From Pyrenopolyporus hunteri (taxonomy: Eukaryota > Ascomycota > Sordariomycetes > Xylariales > Hypoxylaceae): DNA of 64,000 bases. Positions 23,301 to 28,881 of the stretch are shown here, in pieces (within the stretch, counting starts at the first letter, position 1; each line of letters opens with the position of its first letter). The notes below the pieces were generated by a model, which made no database searches, was not told the DNA's origin, and saw nothing but the letters and a program-made list of their open reading frames with translations. Both the position numbers and the translations under genes were made by a program. The DNA lies in NCBI GenBank assembly GCA_902806595.1, contig CADCXC010000020.1, positions 1-64,000 of the forward strand, written 5' to 3'.

Positions 23301-26300
23301 TCCCCAAAACCTTCACGAAGTGCTTAATAACTTCAATGGTTTAAGACATAGTCTAATTATATCCCAAGGGATATACAGTATAAATTAAATATTATACGCA
23401 ATATATGTTATTTGAGGAGGTTTATACACAGATGAACCACACTGCGGCAACGTAGTGTTAAAAATCCTGCTTAATGCTGGGAAATCGCCCAATTTAGGAT
23501 TTGCATACGAATTATTATGAGTTTTTATATCAATTATTTCCGTAAAAATTGCAATGACATGGTGACAATCAGCAGGGGTGAGAAGTATACATACTTCAGA
23601 AGCCTCTCAGAGACTACATGCAGGAGATCTTAGCTATGCTTATTTAGTGGGTTTATTTGAAGGTGATGGTTTTTTTAGTATTACAAAAAAAGGTAAATAC
23701 CTAACATACGAACTGGGTATTGAGTTGTCAATAAGAGACGTTCAATTAATATACAAAATTAAAAGTTTATTAGGTGTAGGTGTTGTAAGTTTTAGAAAAA
23801 GAAAAGAAATTGAAACGGTGTCTTTAAGAATTCGTAATAAAGACCATTTAAAAAAATTTATTTTACCTATTTTTGATAAATACCCTATGTTTTCTAATAA
23901 ACAATATGATTACTTAAGATTTAGAAACGCTCTACTATCGGGTATTATATATTCAGAGGATTTACCTGAATATGTTAGAAGTAATAAACCTATAAATTGT
24001 ATAGAATCGATTATGAGTACTTATTATTTTCCTGCTTGATTAGTAGGATTTCTAGAAGCTGAAGGTTGTTTTAGTGTTTACAAGTTATCCAAAGATAAGG
24101 ATTACTTAGTAGCTAGTTTCGATATTGCTCAAAAAGATGGAGATATTTTAATATCTGCTATTCGAAAGTATTTATCTTTTACTAATGCTATATATCTAGA
24201 TGTAACTAATTGTTCCAAATTAAAAGTTACAGGCGTAAGATCAATAGAAAATGTAATTAAATTTTTACAAAATGCACCGGTAAAATTATTAGGTAATAAG
24301 AAATTGCAATATTTATTATGAATAAAACAATTACGTACAATACCTAGATATTCAGAAAAAATTAAAATACCTTCAAATTACTAATAATAACTAGGAGATC
24401 AAGATATAGTCCGATCAATAAAAAAATTTATTGAGTGTAACGATAGTTTTTTTATTTCAAATGAAGTTACCAACATAAATGCTCTGTAAATAATGCAACA
24501 TTAAATAGATTTTTTGCGTTACATTTTGTATTGCCATTTGTATTGGCAGCATTAGCTTTAATGCATTTAATAGCACTCCATGACACTGCAGGGTCTTCGT
24601 TATTTGGCCCTAAATTTCTATATATGAAAGCTCTTTCATCTCTTAAAACAACCTTAGCTTTTATATTACCTAATTTTAAACCCAATATACGAATCGGTCC
24701 TCACAATGAGGAGGTTATCTCTGTTATAGTAGGTTCATTATTAGGGGATGGGTACGCCGAGAGATTGCGAAACGGAGGTGTAAGAATAAGATTTAGACAG
24801 CAAGTAAAGCATAAAGAATATATATTCTGGTTACATGGTTTTTTATATGAAAGGGGTTATTGTACTAAAAACTTACCTGTTCTTTTTGAGCAAAAATACG
24901 GGGATAAAATATATCAAGCATATCGTTTTGGTACCCTAGGGTTTTCAAGTTGAATGTGATTATATAAATTGTTTTACACTAATAATAAGGTCAAAGTGAT
25001 ACCTAAAATTATTTCTGAATTATTAACACCTTTGGCGTTAGCCATTTGAATAATGGATGATGGAACTTGAAAACCTGGTGTGAGAATAGCTACTAACTGT
25101 TTCACAAAAGAAGAGGTAGAACTTTTGTCATTAGCCTTAGATTCAAAGTTTAATTTAAAAAGTAGCTTACATAAAAATAATAATAATTATCAATTATATA
25201 TTAAACAAGAATCTCTCCCTTTATTAAGAAAATTAGTATTGCCATATATGGTACCTAGTATGCTTTACAAGTTAGGATTATAACATATATATAGAAGTAG
25301 TTGTGAGATTCAACCTTGAATCTCTAAGTTTCCGACAGGAGACTTAAATCATAATATCTATGCGATATTTTGGTTTGGCAATGCCAGGTGAAAACGGTCA
25401 AAGATTAATATATTTAATACAAGACCGTCGGGCATATTAATCCTTACTTTGTCTAAAATATGGTCGCTACAGACTGGGTCGCCGGTGGGTATTCTTTATA
25501 GAATGCTTAATGTACAGTCGAATTTGTTATGCAAGTAACCCTTTAGGTGTATCAGGTAATTATGATAGATTACCTTTTGCTCCTTATTTTTTATTTAAAG
25601 ATTTAATAACAATATTTATCTTTATATTTGTTTTAAGTCTATTTGTGTTCTTTATGCCTAACTACCTTGGAGATTCAGAGAACTACATTATGGCTAATCC
25701 AATGCAGACACCGCCTGCCATTGTTCCTGAATGATATGGGAAAAAGATGTCATTCATAAAAATCTTGCTAATTGCTGGAAACTCTTCTGTTCAGATGACA
25801 ATCAGCAGGAAACTTATATTTAACAATTATTAAGGTTCTTCAGAGACTATACGCGAGACAAATATATAATAATTAAAATTTAATAATGAAATATATTTGA
25901 AGAGATAGTCCGAACATATTAGAGATAATATGTAATTAACATATTTAATGATCATAATCCTTTTTTATTATTTGGTATTAGTTTAAGATTATTTGCTGCT
26001 CGTTCTATAAAAGGAATTGTTCGTTTATCCAAATCTGAAAGAGCTTCAATAAATATCCCAGACGATATTAAAGAAATATTAATAGGTATTTTACTCGGTG
26101 ACGCCCACGTATCAAGAAGATCCTCTAGCTCAAATTCTAGATTGATATATGCTCAAACAGCTGTGAAACATAAAGAATATTTTGATTATGTTTTAAGCTT
26201 TTTTTTACCTTTTTGTGCAAAAGATTATATACCTCAATCTAAGATTGTTAGAGATAATAGGACTAAGAAAATCTATAGTGCTATATCTTTTACTACTATG

Positions 26301-27444
26301 CAACTTCCTTGTTTTAATGAGTTTAAAGAAATATTTTATAATTTAAATGTAAAGAAAATTCCAGATAATATTTATGAATTATTAACAGCTAGAGGTTTAG
26401 CCTTTTGAATCATGGATGATGGGTCTAAACACGGTGACGGTTTACACATAAGTGTATATTCTTTTAGTAGTGTTGACGTTGATAAATTAATGTTTACTTT
26501 ACAAGATAAATTTAACTTAAAATGTTCTATTCATAATAACAGGGATAACAAACCACGTATTTATATATTTAAAGAATCTATGGATACTTTAAGAAGCTTG
26601 GTTAGGCCATACTTCATAAAGGAAATGTTATATAAATTAGGGTTATAAAGTGTCATTTGCAGAAAATTATGATAAATTAAAAACCAATTTTTTTGATCTA
26701 CTTCCTTTCTATGCAATATTAAGATCTATACCTAATAAACTATTAGGTGTTGTAGCTATGTTTAGTGCTATTTTAGCGATTATGCTATTACCTGTAGTAG
26801 ACCTAGGTAGATCTAAAGGTTTACAATTTAGACCACTTAGCAAAATTGCATTTTATATATTTGTAGCTAATTTCTTAGTGTTAATGCAGTTAGGAGCTAA
26901 ACATGTTGAATCTCCATTTATAGAATTTGGGCAAATAAGTACAGTTTTATATTTTGCATATTTTATCTTAATAGTTCCTGTATTAAGTATAATTGAGAAT
27001 ACTTTAATTGATATAATTTTTTTTTTTGAAACTAATATAAATAATTATTCTAAATTAATTCATTTAGACGCATCAAGTCGGCGATTAATATGAATAATGT
27101 CTATTTATTTAATTAGTTTCATTCTAAATGGTTCAGTTGCTGAAGCGCAAGCGCCAGATTCTACGGAAGTACCTACAGATGCAGAGGCAGGGACACAAGA
27201 TGAATCATCACCTGAACCGTCAGATGATGGTGCTAATTCTCCAGGTCAGACAGATGGTATTTGATCAACACCTGTTGAAGACCTATCTACTGCCCAACTT
27301 ACAGATTATATTGAAACAATAGAACAGGAGATTTTACCAGATTTAGATCCTGTAGAGGATGCTGATAGCATAGATAAATGAAAAGCTCGTAAGACTGAAT
27401 TAGAGGATGAGTGAGCTATTAGAGATAATACTAAATCTGAATAG
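5334..27444 (+). CDS. cob: Apocytochrome b (nine exons) with added C-terminal tail
   Basis: Cytochrome b of respiratory complex III, an inner-membrane protein carrying two b hemes. Exons: 5334-5492, 8675-8716, 11726-11917, 14693-14728, 21940-22000, 23408-23423, 24482-24594, 25532-25735, 26696-27444. They join in frame to ...IITGVTLAMH-YSPNVLEAFNSIEH-IMRDVNNGWL...[59 protein letters not shown]...SSNPLGVSGNYD...PEW-YLLPFYAILRSIP...IIENTLIDI. Exon 6 is only 16 nt. The canonical protein ends near 27024, but the frame stays open for about 140 codons to TAG 27442-27444. The tail is hydrophilic, rich in Asp, Glu, Ser and Pro. Exon borders follow group I/II rules and are predictions. Confidence 0.92.
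5493..7568 (+). CDS. Group II intron reverse transcriptase/maturase, in frame with cob exon 1
   Basis: The frame continues from cob exon 1 through the 5' splice site to TAA at 7566-7568, using TGA as Trp. Reverse-transcriptase blocks are clear: KSKPGNMTPGVSPETLDDIS, RAQIPKPSGGTRPLSIASP, SSHGFRPNKGCHTAL, EGDLAKFFDTIPH, GTPQGSIVSPILVNIFL and the catalytic YADD box (IRYADDW, about 6931-6948). The thumb/domain X maturase region follows (MYNSVLRGFLNYYNF, LATKFSIGTMAQVYKKFG). The protein would aid splicing and retrohoming of its host intron. The HNH endonuclease domain that should follow is cut off by the TAA (see next entry), so splicing help may persist while DNA cutting is lost. Confidence 0.88.
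7569..7731 (+). pseudogene. Relic HNH endonuclease domain of the cob intron 1 maturase
   Basis: Directly after the TAA the same frame continues as CSICEYTYRVEMHHIRAMKDL...DRQMVRNNRKRIALFM. This is the C-x2-C...H-H zinc/HNH signature seen intact in the cox1 group II ORFs (31959-32110 and 34570-34730). It ends at TAG 7729-7731, and the last Cys pair (CRQC) is only reachable by a frame change. It is a nonfunctional remnant separated from the maturase by one stop codon and one frameshift. Confidence 0.7.
7905..8493 (+). CDS. Unrecognised ORF behind a duplicated intron 3' splice site (possible alternative cob exon 2)
   Basis: Open from TAT 7905, immediately after a first copy of the CTAGTTCAC intron end, and in the phase needed to join cob exon 1 (...LAMH|YVEYLFIF...). 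The product would have a hydrophobic start, a charged stretch NEDELEEFIKKLLKLLELG, another membrane-type segment (YYFLTCIIGIYAYLIV) and a basic soluble part read through TGA as Trp. The frame ends at TAA 8491-8493. A +1 shift there opens another 30-odd codons (AEVMHRITYANNVSFSQLML...) ending near 8597, so it may be frameshifted. I recognise no family. It could be an alternative terminal exon or a captured foreign exon. Confidence 0.5.
8818..9165 (+). pseudogene. LAGLIDADG endonuclease N-terminal fragment
   Basis: The frame runs through the group I core and reaches one LAGLIDADG-like motif, WFSGFTDAFIF (about 9067-9099). The acidic Glu-Gly is missing, and the frame stops at TAA 9163-9165. Only the first motif is present. 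It is probably the truncated original endonuclease of this intron, displaced by the ORF at 9434. Confidence 0.5.
9275..9349 (+). tRNA. tRNA-like sequence, probably nonfunctional
   Basis: A D-arm-like AGTTTAATGGTAAAA and a perfect T-arm (CTCAG TTCAAGT CTGAG) flank GGGAGCTCACACTCC, which could form a short anticodon stem with a 6-nt loop. The acceptor strands do not pair and the anticodon stem is imperfect, so no anticodon is assigned. It looks like a tRNA relic inside cob intron 2, preceded by a hairpin (AAAAGTATATC...GATATACTTTT). Confidence 0.3.
9434..10285 (+). CDS. LAGLIDADG homing endonuclease, LAGLIDADG_2-like (cob intron 2)
   Basis: Complete frame of 283 codons with one TGA read as Trp. 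The two motifs are VGLLLSDGWL (near 9712-9741) and AHLIMGDGGF (near 10015-10044). The layout, with KVIPSDIYNLLTPVALAHLIMGDGG and a final KPYIIPSLYYKVG, matches the group of double-motif enzymes also seen in cob introns 7 and 8. It cleaves an intronless allele to spread the host intron, or has been acquired by it. The first ~85 residues are low-complexity leader. The frame looks intact. Confidence 0.82.
10530..11695 (+). pseudogene. LAGLIDADG endonuclease with C-terminal NUMOD-like domain, frameshifted
   Basis: The N-terminal half (KGNFLITLDRSYIKLRFRINLHIDD...FPLHTSKKLDFESFFEAF) reads to about 10810, but its first LAGLIDADG helix is not recoverable. A one-base shift in the A run at about 10803-10812 leads into KLSESDLNKILLLKNNMNSKR. 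The second motif, WFIGFLEGEGTF, is intact (about 10930-10967). The downstream frame continues to TAG 11693-11695 and ends in a DNA-binding repeat-like block (YIYTENGLIEGSPFSSFSLAHKALG). The same block is found detached at 14440-14623. The gene seems inactive unless the frameshift is a sequencing error in a homopolymer. Confidence 0.6.
11918..12865 (+). CDS. GIY-YIG homing endonuclease, in frame with cob exon 3
   Basis: The frame is continuous with exon 3 (GTAFLG|FSEYSPKW...) and ends at TAA 12863-12865. After a ~90-residue leader comes the GIY-YIG core: SGIYLIFNKVTSDYYIGSAS (about 12206-12266), the catalytic-Arg helix RFYRHLINF, and the Glu-bearing LDLEDFYLKSLLPNYNIL. This is followed by a SFGYKHTEITR/EETKAKIKAKA region (NUMOD3-like) and a C-terminal NUMOD1-like helix-turn-helix (YPSILEASKSLNCSDKTIRRAL). 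The enzyme is presumably released from the exon fusion by proteolysis. It appears intact. Confidence 0.88.
13206..14268 (+). pseudogene. LAGLIDADG endonuclease with one frameshift (cob intron 3)
   Basis: The first half carries WLCGFSEAESGFYIS (about 13411-13452) and ends in the A7 run at 13758-13764. The second half is read in another frame from there (LNLKSGMNSQRVHF...) with motif LLGFVEGDGTFCL (about 13850-13890), and ends at TAA 14266-14268. One base in the homopolymer would restore the frame, so either a recent mutation or a sequencing slip is possible. The hydrophobic N-terminal part (13213-13320) vaguely resembles cob exon 3 (FFVFIGYLY...YLGYNYTTLV). Confidence 0.6.
14293..14333 (+). 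repeat. GC-rich cluster (copy of the nad5 tail element)
   Basis: CCCCTCCCCCGGCC followed by CCCCCCCTACCCCTTGGGTAGG is the reverse complement, with few changes, of the element at 4020-4059. It separates the LAGLIDADG pseudogene from its apparent C-terminal domain at 14346-14623, so it probably inserted into that gene. Confidence 0.7.
14346..14623 (+). pseudogene. Detached C-terminal domain of a homing endonuclease
   Basis: The stretch DLASGLSYKVYSDIAKVTKKG then YGVNVYDNGKLVKGSPFSSYTQAALALG...KKIDTDKLYKQRYKF matches, in order and spacing, the C-terminal block of the endonuclease at 11500-11690 (YIYTENGLIEGSPFSSFSLAHKALG...YIDTNRWYKNKYIF). It has no nuclease domain of its own. It is most simply the end of the gene at 13206-14268, cut off by a stop and the GC cluster. 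Confidence 0.55.
14853..16268 (-). CDS. Class III PLP-dependent aminotransferase, nuclear-type gene in mtDNA
   Basis: A 471-residue frame, full length for the family. It would move an amino group between an amine or omega-amino acid and a keto acid using pyridoxal phosphate; the substrate is not predictable. Motifs in order: DGRKIFDACAGAAVSCLGYGH (~43-63), the phosphate-binding loop GSGSEAMEAAIKLSRQ (~109-124), SYHGNTIGALSVSG (~143-156), LDEVMCGSGRTG (~254-265) holding the conserved Asp, and the Schiff-base lysine in TMAKGLGGGYQPIAA. All Trp are TGG, there is no in-frame TGA, and GC content is far above the neighbours. That is nuclear codon usage. No mitochondrial or other signal was recognised. 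Start ATG 16266-16268; stop TAG 14853-14855. Expression from mtDNA is doubtful. Confidence 0.93.
   Translation of the reverse strand: MNFTPITEESHIEYGFHRNLRKEYPEVKSAEGHYLLTSDGRKIFDACAGAAVSCLGYGHKRVIEAIHNQSLTGVTYLASSFWASPVVKDLCKELIQGTNGKMSRVYLTGSGSEAMEAAIKLSRQFFYEKNKDTPRVNFIARENSYHGNTIGALSVSGFMTRRQPYIPFLMDNIHHISSCYPYRQQEEGESDAAFVTRKATELDNKFRELGPETVIGFIAEPVVGAALGCVPYVPGYLKAMRDVCHKYGALFILDEVMCGSGRTGTLHAWQAEDIVPDIQTMAKGLGGGYQPIAAMLLSQKVVNTIMEGSGQFIHGLTYQAMPIQAAAALEVQRIIREDNLLKNVTKRGTALGKLLKELLDKHPNVGDVRGQGLFWGIEFVKDRKTKQPFAPEAGISQKILELALSDPFNMTLYPGTGSVDGIQGDHIILAPPFNITDEDVDHIVEVVVAVIRIVLPETAGATHPPFLEGGS
16269..17753. promoter_or_regulatory. Bidirectional nuclear-type intergenic/promoter region, unit A
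   Basis: No ORF of note. On the minus strand GTATATAAG (about 16422-16431) lies ~155 nt before the aminotransferase ATG. On the plus strand CTATATAAG (about 17655-17663) lies ~95 nt before the ORF at 17754. Both are TATA-like and at pol II distances. ATGACGCGTCAT is at 16661-16672. Long stretches match the unit B spacer, e.g. AAAATGCCAAGAGGATCTT followed by a similar ~55 nt (16831-16903 versus 20072-20147). A GC cluster (CTACCCCCTGTGGGTGAGGAGGC, 17258-17281) resembles mitochondrial ones. Confidence 0.65.
16661..16672. promoter_or_regulatory. TGACGCGTCA palindrome (bZIP-like site), unit A
   Basis: ATGACGCGTCAT is a perfect 12-nt palindrome preceded by AAGAAGG. The same AAGAAGG-ATGACGCGTCAT string occurs in unit B at 19893-19911. 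It resembles ATF/CREB-family sites; function is inferred. Confidence 0.45.
17754..18481 (+). CDS. Unknown 226-residue protein, nuclear-type gene with a spliceosomal intron (unit A)
   Basis: Exon 1 is 17754-18072 and exon 2 is 18120-18481; joined they give 226 codons plus TAG. The intron (18073-18119) has GTGAGT, a pyrimidine/AT-rich end and TAG. The unspliced frame stops inside the intron, and the splice restores a long frame, so the model is strong. The product has a Pro/Thr/Ser-rich N-terminus, a basic middle (SRIKGKRYTAKS, RWRLGPRNLTEK, NIKRKEIRKK) and helical charged segments ending FNHISYI. I recognise no family, signal peptide or membrane segment. A paralog with the same end and intron position is at 20960-21600. 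It lies right upstream of group I core A. Confidence 0.75.
18073..18119 (+). other. Spliceosomal-type intron, 47 nt
   Basis: 5' GTGAGT, 3' TTATTACTAG, and AT-rich inside; removal keeps the reading frame (319 + 362 = 681 nt). Mitochondria have no spliceosome, so this marks nuclear origin of the gene. Confidence 0.7.
18530..18660 (+). ncRNA. Truncated group I intron core, unit A
   Basis: GGTGAAAACGGTCAAATAT, ACCGTCGGTAGAGTAAACTATCGCTACAGACTGGTTCAC and GGTGGGTG match core B (21668-21800) and the cob intron 7 core (25390-25530). It breaks off at CTTCAAATGTATAACTAA and lacks the final ATGCTTAATGTACAGTCG strand. It is unlikely to self-splice alone. Confidence 0.7.
18781..19500 (-). CDS. GNAT N-acetyltransferase (RimJ/RimL, Acetyltransf_3 type), nuclear-type gene in mtDNA
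   Basis: A frame of 239 codons from ATG 19498-19500 to TAA at 18781-18783. It would transfer acetyl from acetyl-CoA to an amino group; the substrate is unknown. Visible features are the RLILRPFLLKDFGEYHALLSEPE strand-helix typical of this subfamily, LSYILRKEFWGQGYGTEAVKAF with the acetyl-CoA loop Q-G-Y-G-T (motif A), and VERGNKASKNLLQKVGFEH (motif B). All Trp are TGG. An upstream in-frame extension (to 19572) runs into a mitochondrial-type GC cluster, so I start at MSTTASTEYS. The gene occupies the position of the aminotransferase in unit A, behind a homologous leader (GTGAAGAAAGAGAAA). No targeting signal was recognised. Confidence 0.88.
   Translation of the reverse strand: MSTTASTEYSTVETTMPLLEVDKWSTPIISSRLILRPFLLKDFGEYHALLSEPEASALAFVGGSAPSYDLRFNLHTFATMLKPWDTSRINYGIFMKIPEDKEGKLIGECGLLVQGNWPSLSYILRKEFWGQGYGTEAVKAFMQFWWGLPRHVAKLTVHPGTVVTPTLSAYTYGLGAPTPKAKELVLVSVERGNKASKNLLQKVGFEHIEAMDEKELIYFRKILPHNSPEFYRQLYFKLD
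19501..20959. promoter_or_regulatory. Bidirectional nuclear-type intergenic/promoter region, unit B
   Basis: Homologous to 16269-17753. A TATA-like TAAATATATAAAG is on the minus strand at about 19659-19671, and CTATAAAAG on the plus strand at about 20828-20836, each pointing at its gene. It has ATGACGCGTCAT (19900-19911), ATGACGTGTCAT (19951-19962) and ATGACACGTCAT (20234-20245). Two mitochondrial-style GC clusters lie inside: GGGGTGCTTCGCTGCTTCGC (19550-19569) and 20312-20375. The latter includes the hairpin TTTCGCCGCTACGCGGCGAAA and CTTCGTTCGGGACCC, which recurs at 61591-61608 in nad1 intron 2. Confidence 0.65.
19900..19962. promoter_or_regulatory. Pair of TGACRYGTCA palindromes, unit B
   Basis: ATGACGCGTCAT at 19900-19911 and ATGACGTGTCAT at 19951-19962, each preceded by AAGG. 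A third, ATGACACGTCAT, is at 20234-20245. They are likely binding sites for a bZIP-type regulator in the donor nucleus; this is inference. Confidence 0.4.
20960..21600 (+). pseudogene. Paralog of the unknown unit A protein, spliceosomal intron kept, frame disrupted (unit B)
   Basis: Exon 1 (20960-21212) encodes MENPSQPSFGGLHPPNN..., Ser/Pro-rich like unit A. The intron is 21213-21260, GTATGT...CTGAC...TTAG (48 nt), at the same relative place and phase. Exon 2 begins with a basic block (RAGRWHSHPKPFHETSARIHKR) alignable to GYRWRLGPRNLTEKSALNIKRK. Around 21430-21445 the frame must shift by one to reach the conserved end (NIKSWRESDEV...FILDFKYVISYI, TAG 21598-21600). Unless an unrecognised second intron corrects it, this copy is broken. 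Group I core B starts ~60 nt downstream. Confidence 0.6.
21655..21800 (+). ncRNA. Group I intron core, unit B (3' core of cob intron 4)
   Basis: AGTGAAAACGGTCAAATAT, AGACCGTCGGTAGAGTAAGCTACCGCTACAGACTGGTTCACTGG and ATGATGCTTAATGTACAGTCGG give a complete P3-P8 and P7 set. It is followed by ~135 nt ending ...AAGGCTTG before exon 5. It matches cores at 12975-13140, 25390-25530 and 49400-49525. Confidence 0.75.
22001..22974 (+). CDS. LAGLIDADG homing endonuclease, in frame with cob exon 5
   Basis: Reads on from exon 5 (DIVE|SKNNTIIN...) to TAG 22972-22974 with TGA as Trp. A hydrophobic leader (YFLVISVHRYLLHL) precedes motif 1, LVGLIDGDGYIQI (about 22240-22278). Motif 2 is WIVGFTCSEGSFFI (about 22654-22695), where the aspartate position is altered but Glu remains. 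The order strand-helix-DISTLEYINSVL is typical. The frame is intact; the weaker second motif may lower nuclease activity. Confidence 0.82.
22985..23095 (+). repeat. Two GC-rich clusters in cob intron 5
   Basis: GGCCCCTCCGGGGCGCGG and CGCCCCCTTTGGGGAGGCGCAGCC followed by CAGCTTGACCTTCGGTCAGCGCAGGG. The middle unit recurs at 27843-27867. The last resembles the clusters near 4980 and 59240. Confidence 0.65.
23424..24481 (+). other. Group I intron 6 of cob
   Basis: Starts after the 16-nt exon 6 (23408-23423) and ends ...ATAAATG before CTCTGTAAATAATGC. The core begins directly (AATCCTGCTTAATGCTGGGAAATCG, GACAATCAGCAGGGG, CTCTCAGAGACTACATG), and a late GATATAGTCCGATC is at 24400-24413. The endonuclease frame passes through and beyond part of the core. 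Confidence 0.78.
23578..24384 (+). CDS. LAGLIDADG homing endonuclease (cob intron 6)
   Basis: Both motifs are good: YLVGLFEGDGFFSI (about 23641-23680) and WLVGFLEAEGCFSV (about 24040-24080). Each is followed by the usual strand pattern and by the PIFDKYPMFSNKQYDYLRF and KLLGNKKLQYLLWIKQ blocks. TGA is Trp at 24037-24039 and 24319-24321. Stop TAA 24382-24384. The start is uncertain: GTG 23578 opens the frame inside the core, and the conserved protein begins near 23627. The frame is intact. Confidence 0.83.
24595..25283 (+). CDS. LAGLIDADG homing endonuclease, in frame with cob exon 7
   Basis: Continuous with exon 7 (DTAGSS-LFGPKFLYMK...). Motif 1 is VGSLLGDGYAERL (about 24730-24768) and motif 2 is AIWIMDDGTWKPG (about 25043-25080). 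The KVIPKIISELLTPLALAIWIMDDG and LVLPYMVPSMLYKLGL blocks place it with the ORFs at 9434 and 25939. TGA is Trp. Stop TAA 25281-25283. Intact. Confidence 0.85.
24595..25531 (+). other. Group I intron 7 of cob
   Basis: Placed between ...GCAGGGT and CAAGTAACCC, the only split that gives GSSNPLG with exon T and intron G. The core is at the 3' side (about 25375-25525): GGTGAAAACGGTCAAAG, AAGACCGTCGG, GTCGCTACAGACTGGGTCGCCGG, AATGCTTAATGTACAGTCG. It is the same core family as the cargo intron 4. Confidence 0.8.
25736..26695 (+). other. Group I intron 8 of cob
   Basis: Starts after PEW plus one T, and ends ...TTTTTTG before ATCTACTTCC. The core is at the 5' side: GCTAATTGCTGGAAACTC, GACAATCAGCAGGAAAC, TTCTTCAGAGACTATACGCG, GAGATAGTCCGAAC (25768-25915). 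Confidence 0.8.
25939..26648 (+). CDS. LAGLIDADG homing endonuclease (cob intron 8)
   Basis: Motifs are IGILLGDAHVSRR (about 26081-26120) and AFWIMDDGSKHGDG (about 26400-26435), with VKKIPDNIYELLTARGLAFWIMDDG and a final VRPYFIKEMLYKLGL. The ORF ends at TAA 26646-26648. No ATG stands at the conserved start; the frame opens after TAA near 25936, so the start is uncertain. A heavily mutated second copy of its 3' half lies at 27880-28250, next to the second copy of the cob 3' exon. Confidence 0.8.
27025..27444 (+). other. Added C-terminal tail of cob
   Basis: Coding continuation after the canonical end IIENTLIDI. It has a short hydrophobic stretch (IMSIYLISFILNG), then a long acidic, disordered-looking part (SVAEAQAPDSTEVPTDAEAG..., DDGANSPGQTDG) and a helical end (TAQLTDYIETIEQEILPDL). 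TGA codons occur three times and must be Trp, so the tail is adapted to the mitochondrial code. Confidence 0.75.
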
Positions 27445-27557
27445 CAGTTCTTTTATTTATGTTCTTTTCCTATTTATCAAAAGATAATATCTTTATAATA
27501 TTTTATTTTATTTTTTTTTATATTTATTTATTATATTGTATAATAAATATTTATAAA
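27445..27557 (+). other. Short AT-rich spacer between cob and trnC copy 1
   Basis: About 110 nt, almost only A and T. No gene seen. Confidence 0.5.
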
Positions 27558-27626
27558 GATTATGATGTAGTTGGTCTACACTTTGATAACAGATCTTAAG
27601 TATGAGGTTCAATTCCTCCATAATAT
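27558..27626 (+). tRNA. trnC: trnC copy 1, anticodon loop changed (probable pseudo-tRNA)
   Basis: Acceptor GATTATG/CATAATA, D-arm GTAG TTGGT CTAC and T-arm GAGG TTCAATT CCTC match the copy at 29395-29463. The loop reads TAACAGA instead of TTGCAGA, so the universal U33 is lost and the anticodon would be ACA. The acceptor end pair is also mismatched. Probably nonfunctional. Confidence 0.6.
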
Positions 27627-27867
27627 TCTTAACTACTTATACAATATATAGAGATATATAGATAAAAAATAAACCCTTTAATTTTTTCGTTAGATTAAAC
27701 AGTAAACTAGATAAAAATTTTTTGCCTCCGTTTAAAGGTTTGTTTTATAGACGGGGAGGGATATCTATATATAAGTAAATAAAAACAATAAAACTAAAAA
27801 ACTAAAGTTATAGTAAAAAGTATTATTATAATTTATTTAGCTTCGCCCCCTTTGGGGAGGCGCAGCC
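27627..27867 (+). other. Spacer with GC cluster downstream of trnC copy 1
   Basis: AT-rich spacer with a hairpin-like pair (ATATAGAGATATATAG and ATATCTATATATAAG). It ends in the GC cluster CGCCCCCTTTGGGGAGGCGCAGCC (27844-27867), a copy of the one at 23039-23062. Confidence 0.5.
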
Positions 27868-27879
27868 TTGAAAAAAACT

Positions 27880-28255
27880 TCTAGTGCTATATCTTTCACA
27901 ACTATGCAATATCCCTGTTTTAATGGATTTAGATAAATGTTTTATGAATTAAATGTAAAAATAGTTCCTCACAATATTTACGAATTGTTAATTCCTAGAT
28001 GTTTAGCTTTTTGATAGATGGATGATGGAAATCATTATGGTGGCGGTATGCATATAGGTGTTTATGCATTTACTAATACGGATATAGATAAGCTAATGTT
28101 CACATTACAAGATTAATTCAACATTAAATGCTCTATATATTATAACAAGGATAAAAAACCCCGTATTTGTGTATTCAAGTAATCTATAGATACTTTAATA
28201 ACGATAGTTAAACCTTATTTTATTAAATATATGTTATATAAGACTATGAAGCTGT
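27880..28255 (+). pseudogene. Decayed copy of the cob intron 8 endonuclease (3' half)
   Basis: It follows the intact gene from TSSAISFTTMQYPCFNGF through LNVKIVPHNIYELLIPRCLAF, MDDGNHYGGGMHIGVYAF and LMFTLQD to VKPYFIKYMLYK. It has TAG or TAA at several positions (about 27934, 28014, 28113, 28182). Position and order match the segment 26270-26640. Confidence 0.75.
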
Positions 28256-28318
28256 TACTTTTTACTTGCTAACTCTAATATTGGAATTTGTTCAGTATTT
28301 GTTTAAATTTATGGATCT

Positions 28319-28765
28319 TTTACCTTTCTATGCTATATTAAGATCTATACCTAATAAATTATAAGGTGTTATTGCAATGTTTAGTACATTATTAGCTATA
28401 ATGTTGCTACCTAATTCAGATTTAGGTATATCGAAAGGTTTACAATTCAGACCTCTTAATAAATTAGCTTTTTATATCTTTGTAGCTAATTTCTTAGTAT
28501 TAATGCAATCAGGAGCTAAACATGTTGAATCACCATTTATAGAATTAGGACAAATAAGTACAGTTTTATATTTTGCATATTTCATTTTAATAGTTCCTGT
28601 GTCAAGTATAATAGAGAATACTTTAATAGATGTTAATTTTAATACTGAACATAAAACAGCTAATCAAGGGAGTAAGAAGAGGAATAGAAAAAGGACATAT
28701 ATTCAAGTTGTTATCACCTATAACTGTTGCAATTATTGTTCTACATAATGTTAACTTTGAAATTT
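28319..28765 (+). pseudogene. cob: Second, broken copy of the cob 3' exon
   Basis: DLLPFYAILRSIPNKL is followed by TAA (28363-28365) where the intact exon has a Gly codon after Leu. The copy then continues as MFSTLLAIMLLPNSDLGISKGLQFRPLNKLAFYIF...IIENTLID. It diverges from exon 9 at scattered silent and replacement sites but keeps a canonical cob end, without the acidic tail. It is best read as the former terminal exon, displaced when a new 3' exon with tail arrived, now decaying. Confidence 0.8.
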
Positions 28766-28881
28766 TTTATGTTTCCGATACTATTCTAGCCGTATTTCTT
28801 TCGTTAACTGCAACAAGTTTGGCATTAAATGAGGCTATAAAGTGAATTCCTACCCTACGTAAAATGGTGATGGTGCAGTAG
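28630..28881 (+). pseudogene. Hydrophobic relic behind the second cob copy
   Basis: In another frame: KQLIKGVRRGIEKGHIFKLLSPITVAIIVLHNVNFEIF, then VSDTILAVFLSLTATSLALNEAIKW, ending at TAG 28879-28881. A run just after it (DGDGAVANAALEARELIREIPNHLIS) looks like a charged tail. I interpret this as the remains of another C-terminal extension; the evidence is only composition and position. Confidence 0.35.

Larger units (their letters stand above)
22001..23407 (+). other. Group I intron 5 of cob
   Basis: Follows GAG T of exon 5 and ends ...ATATATG before TTATTTGAGG. The ORF is at the 5' side and the core at about 23100-23360 (TTAAAGGATTAAAAACG..., AGACATAGTC). GC clusters at 22988-23005 and 23038-23090 sit between ORF and core. 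Confidence 0.75.
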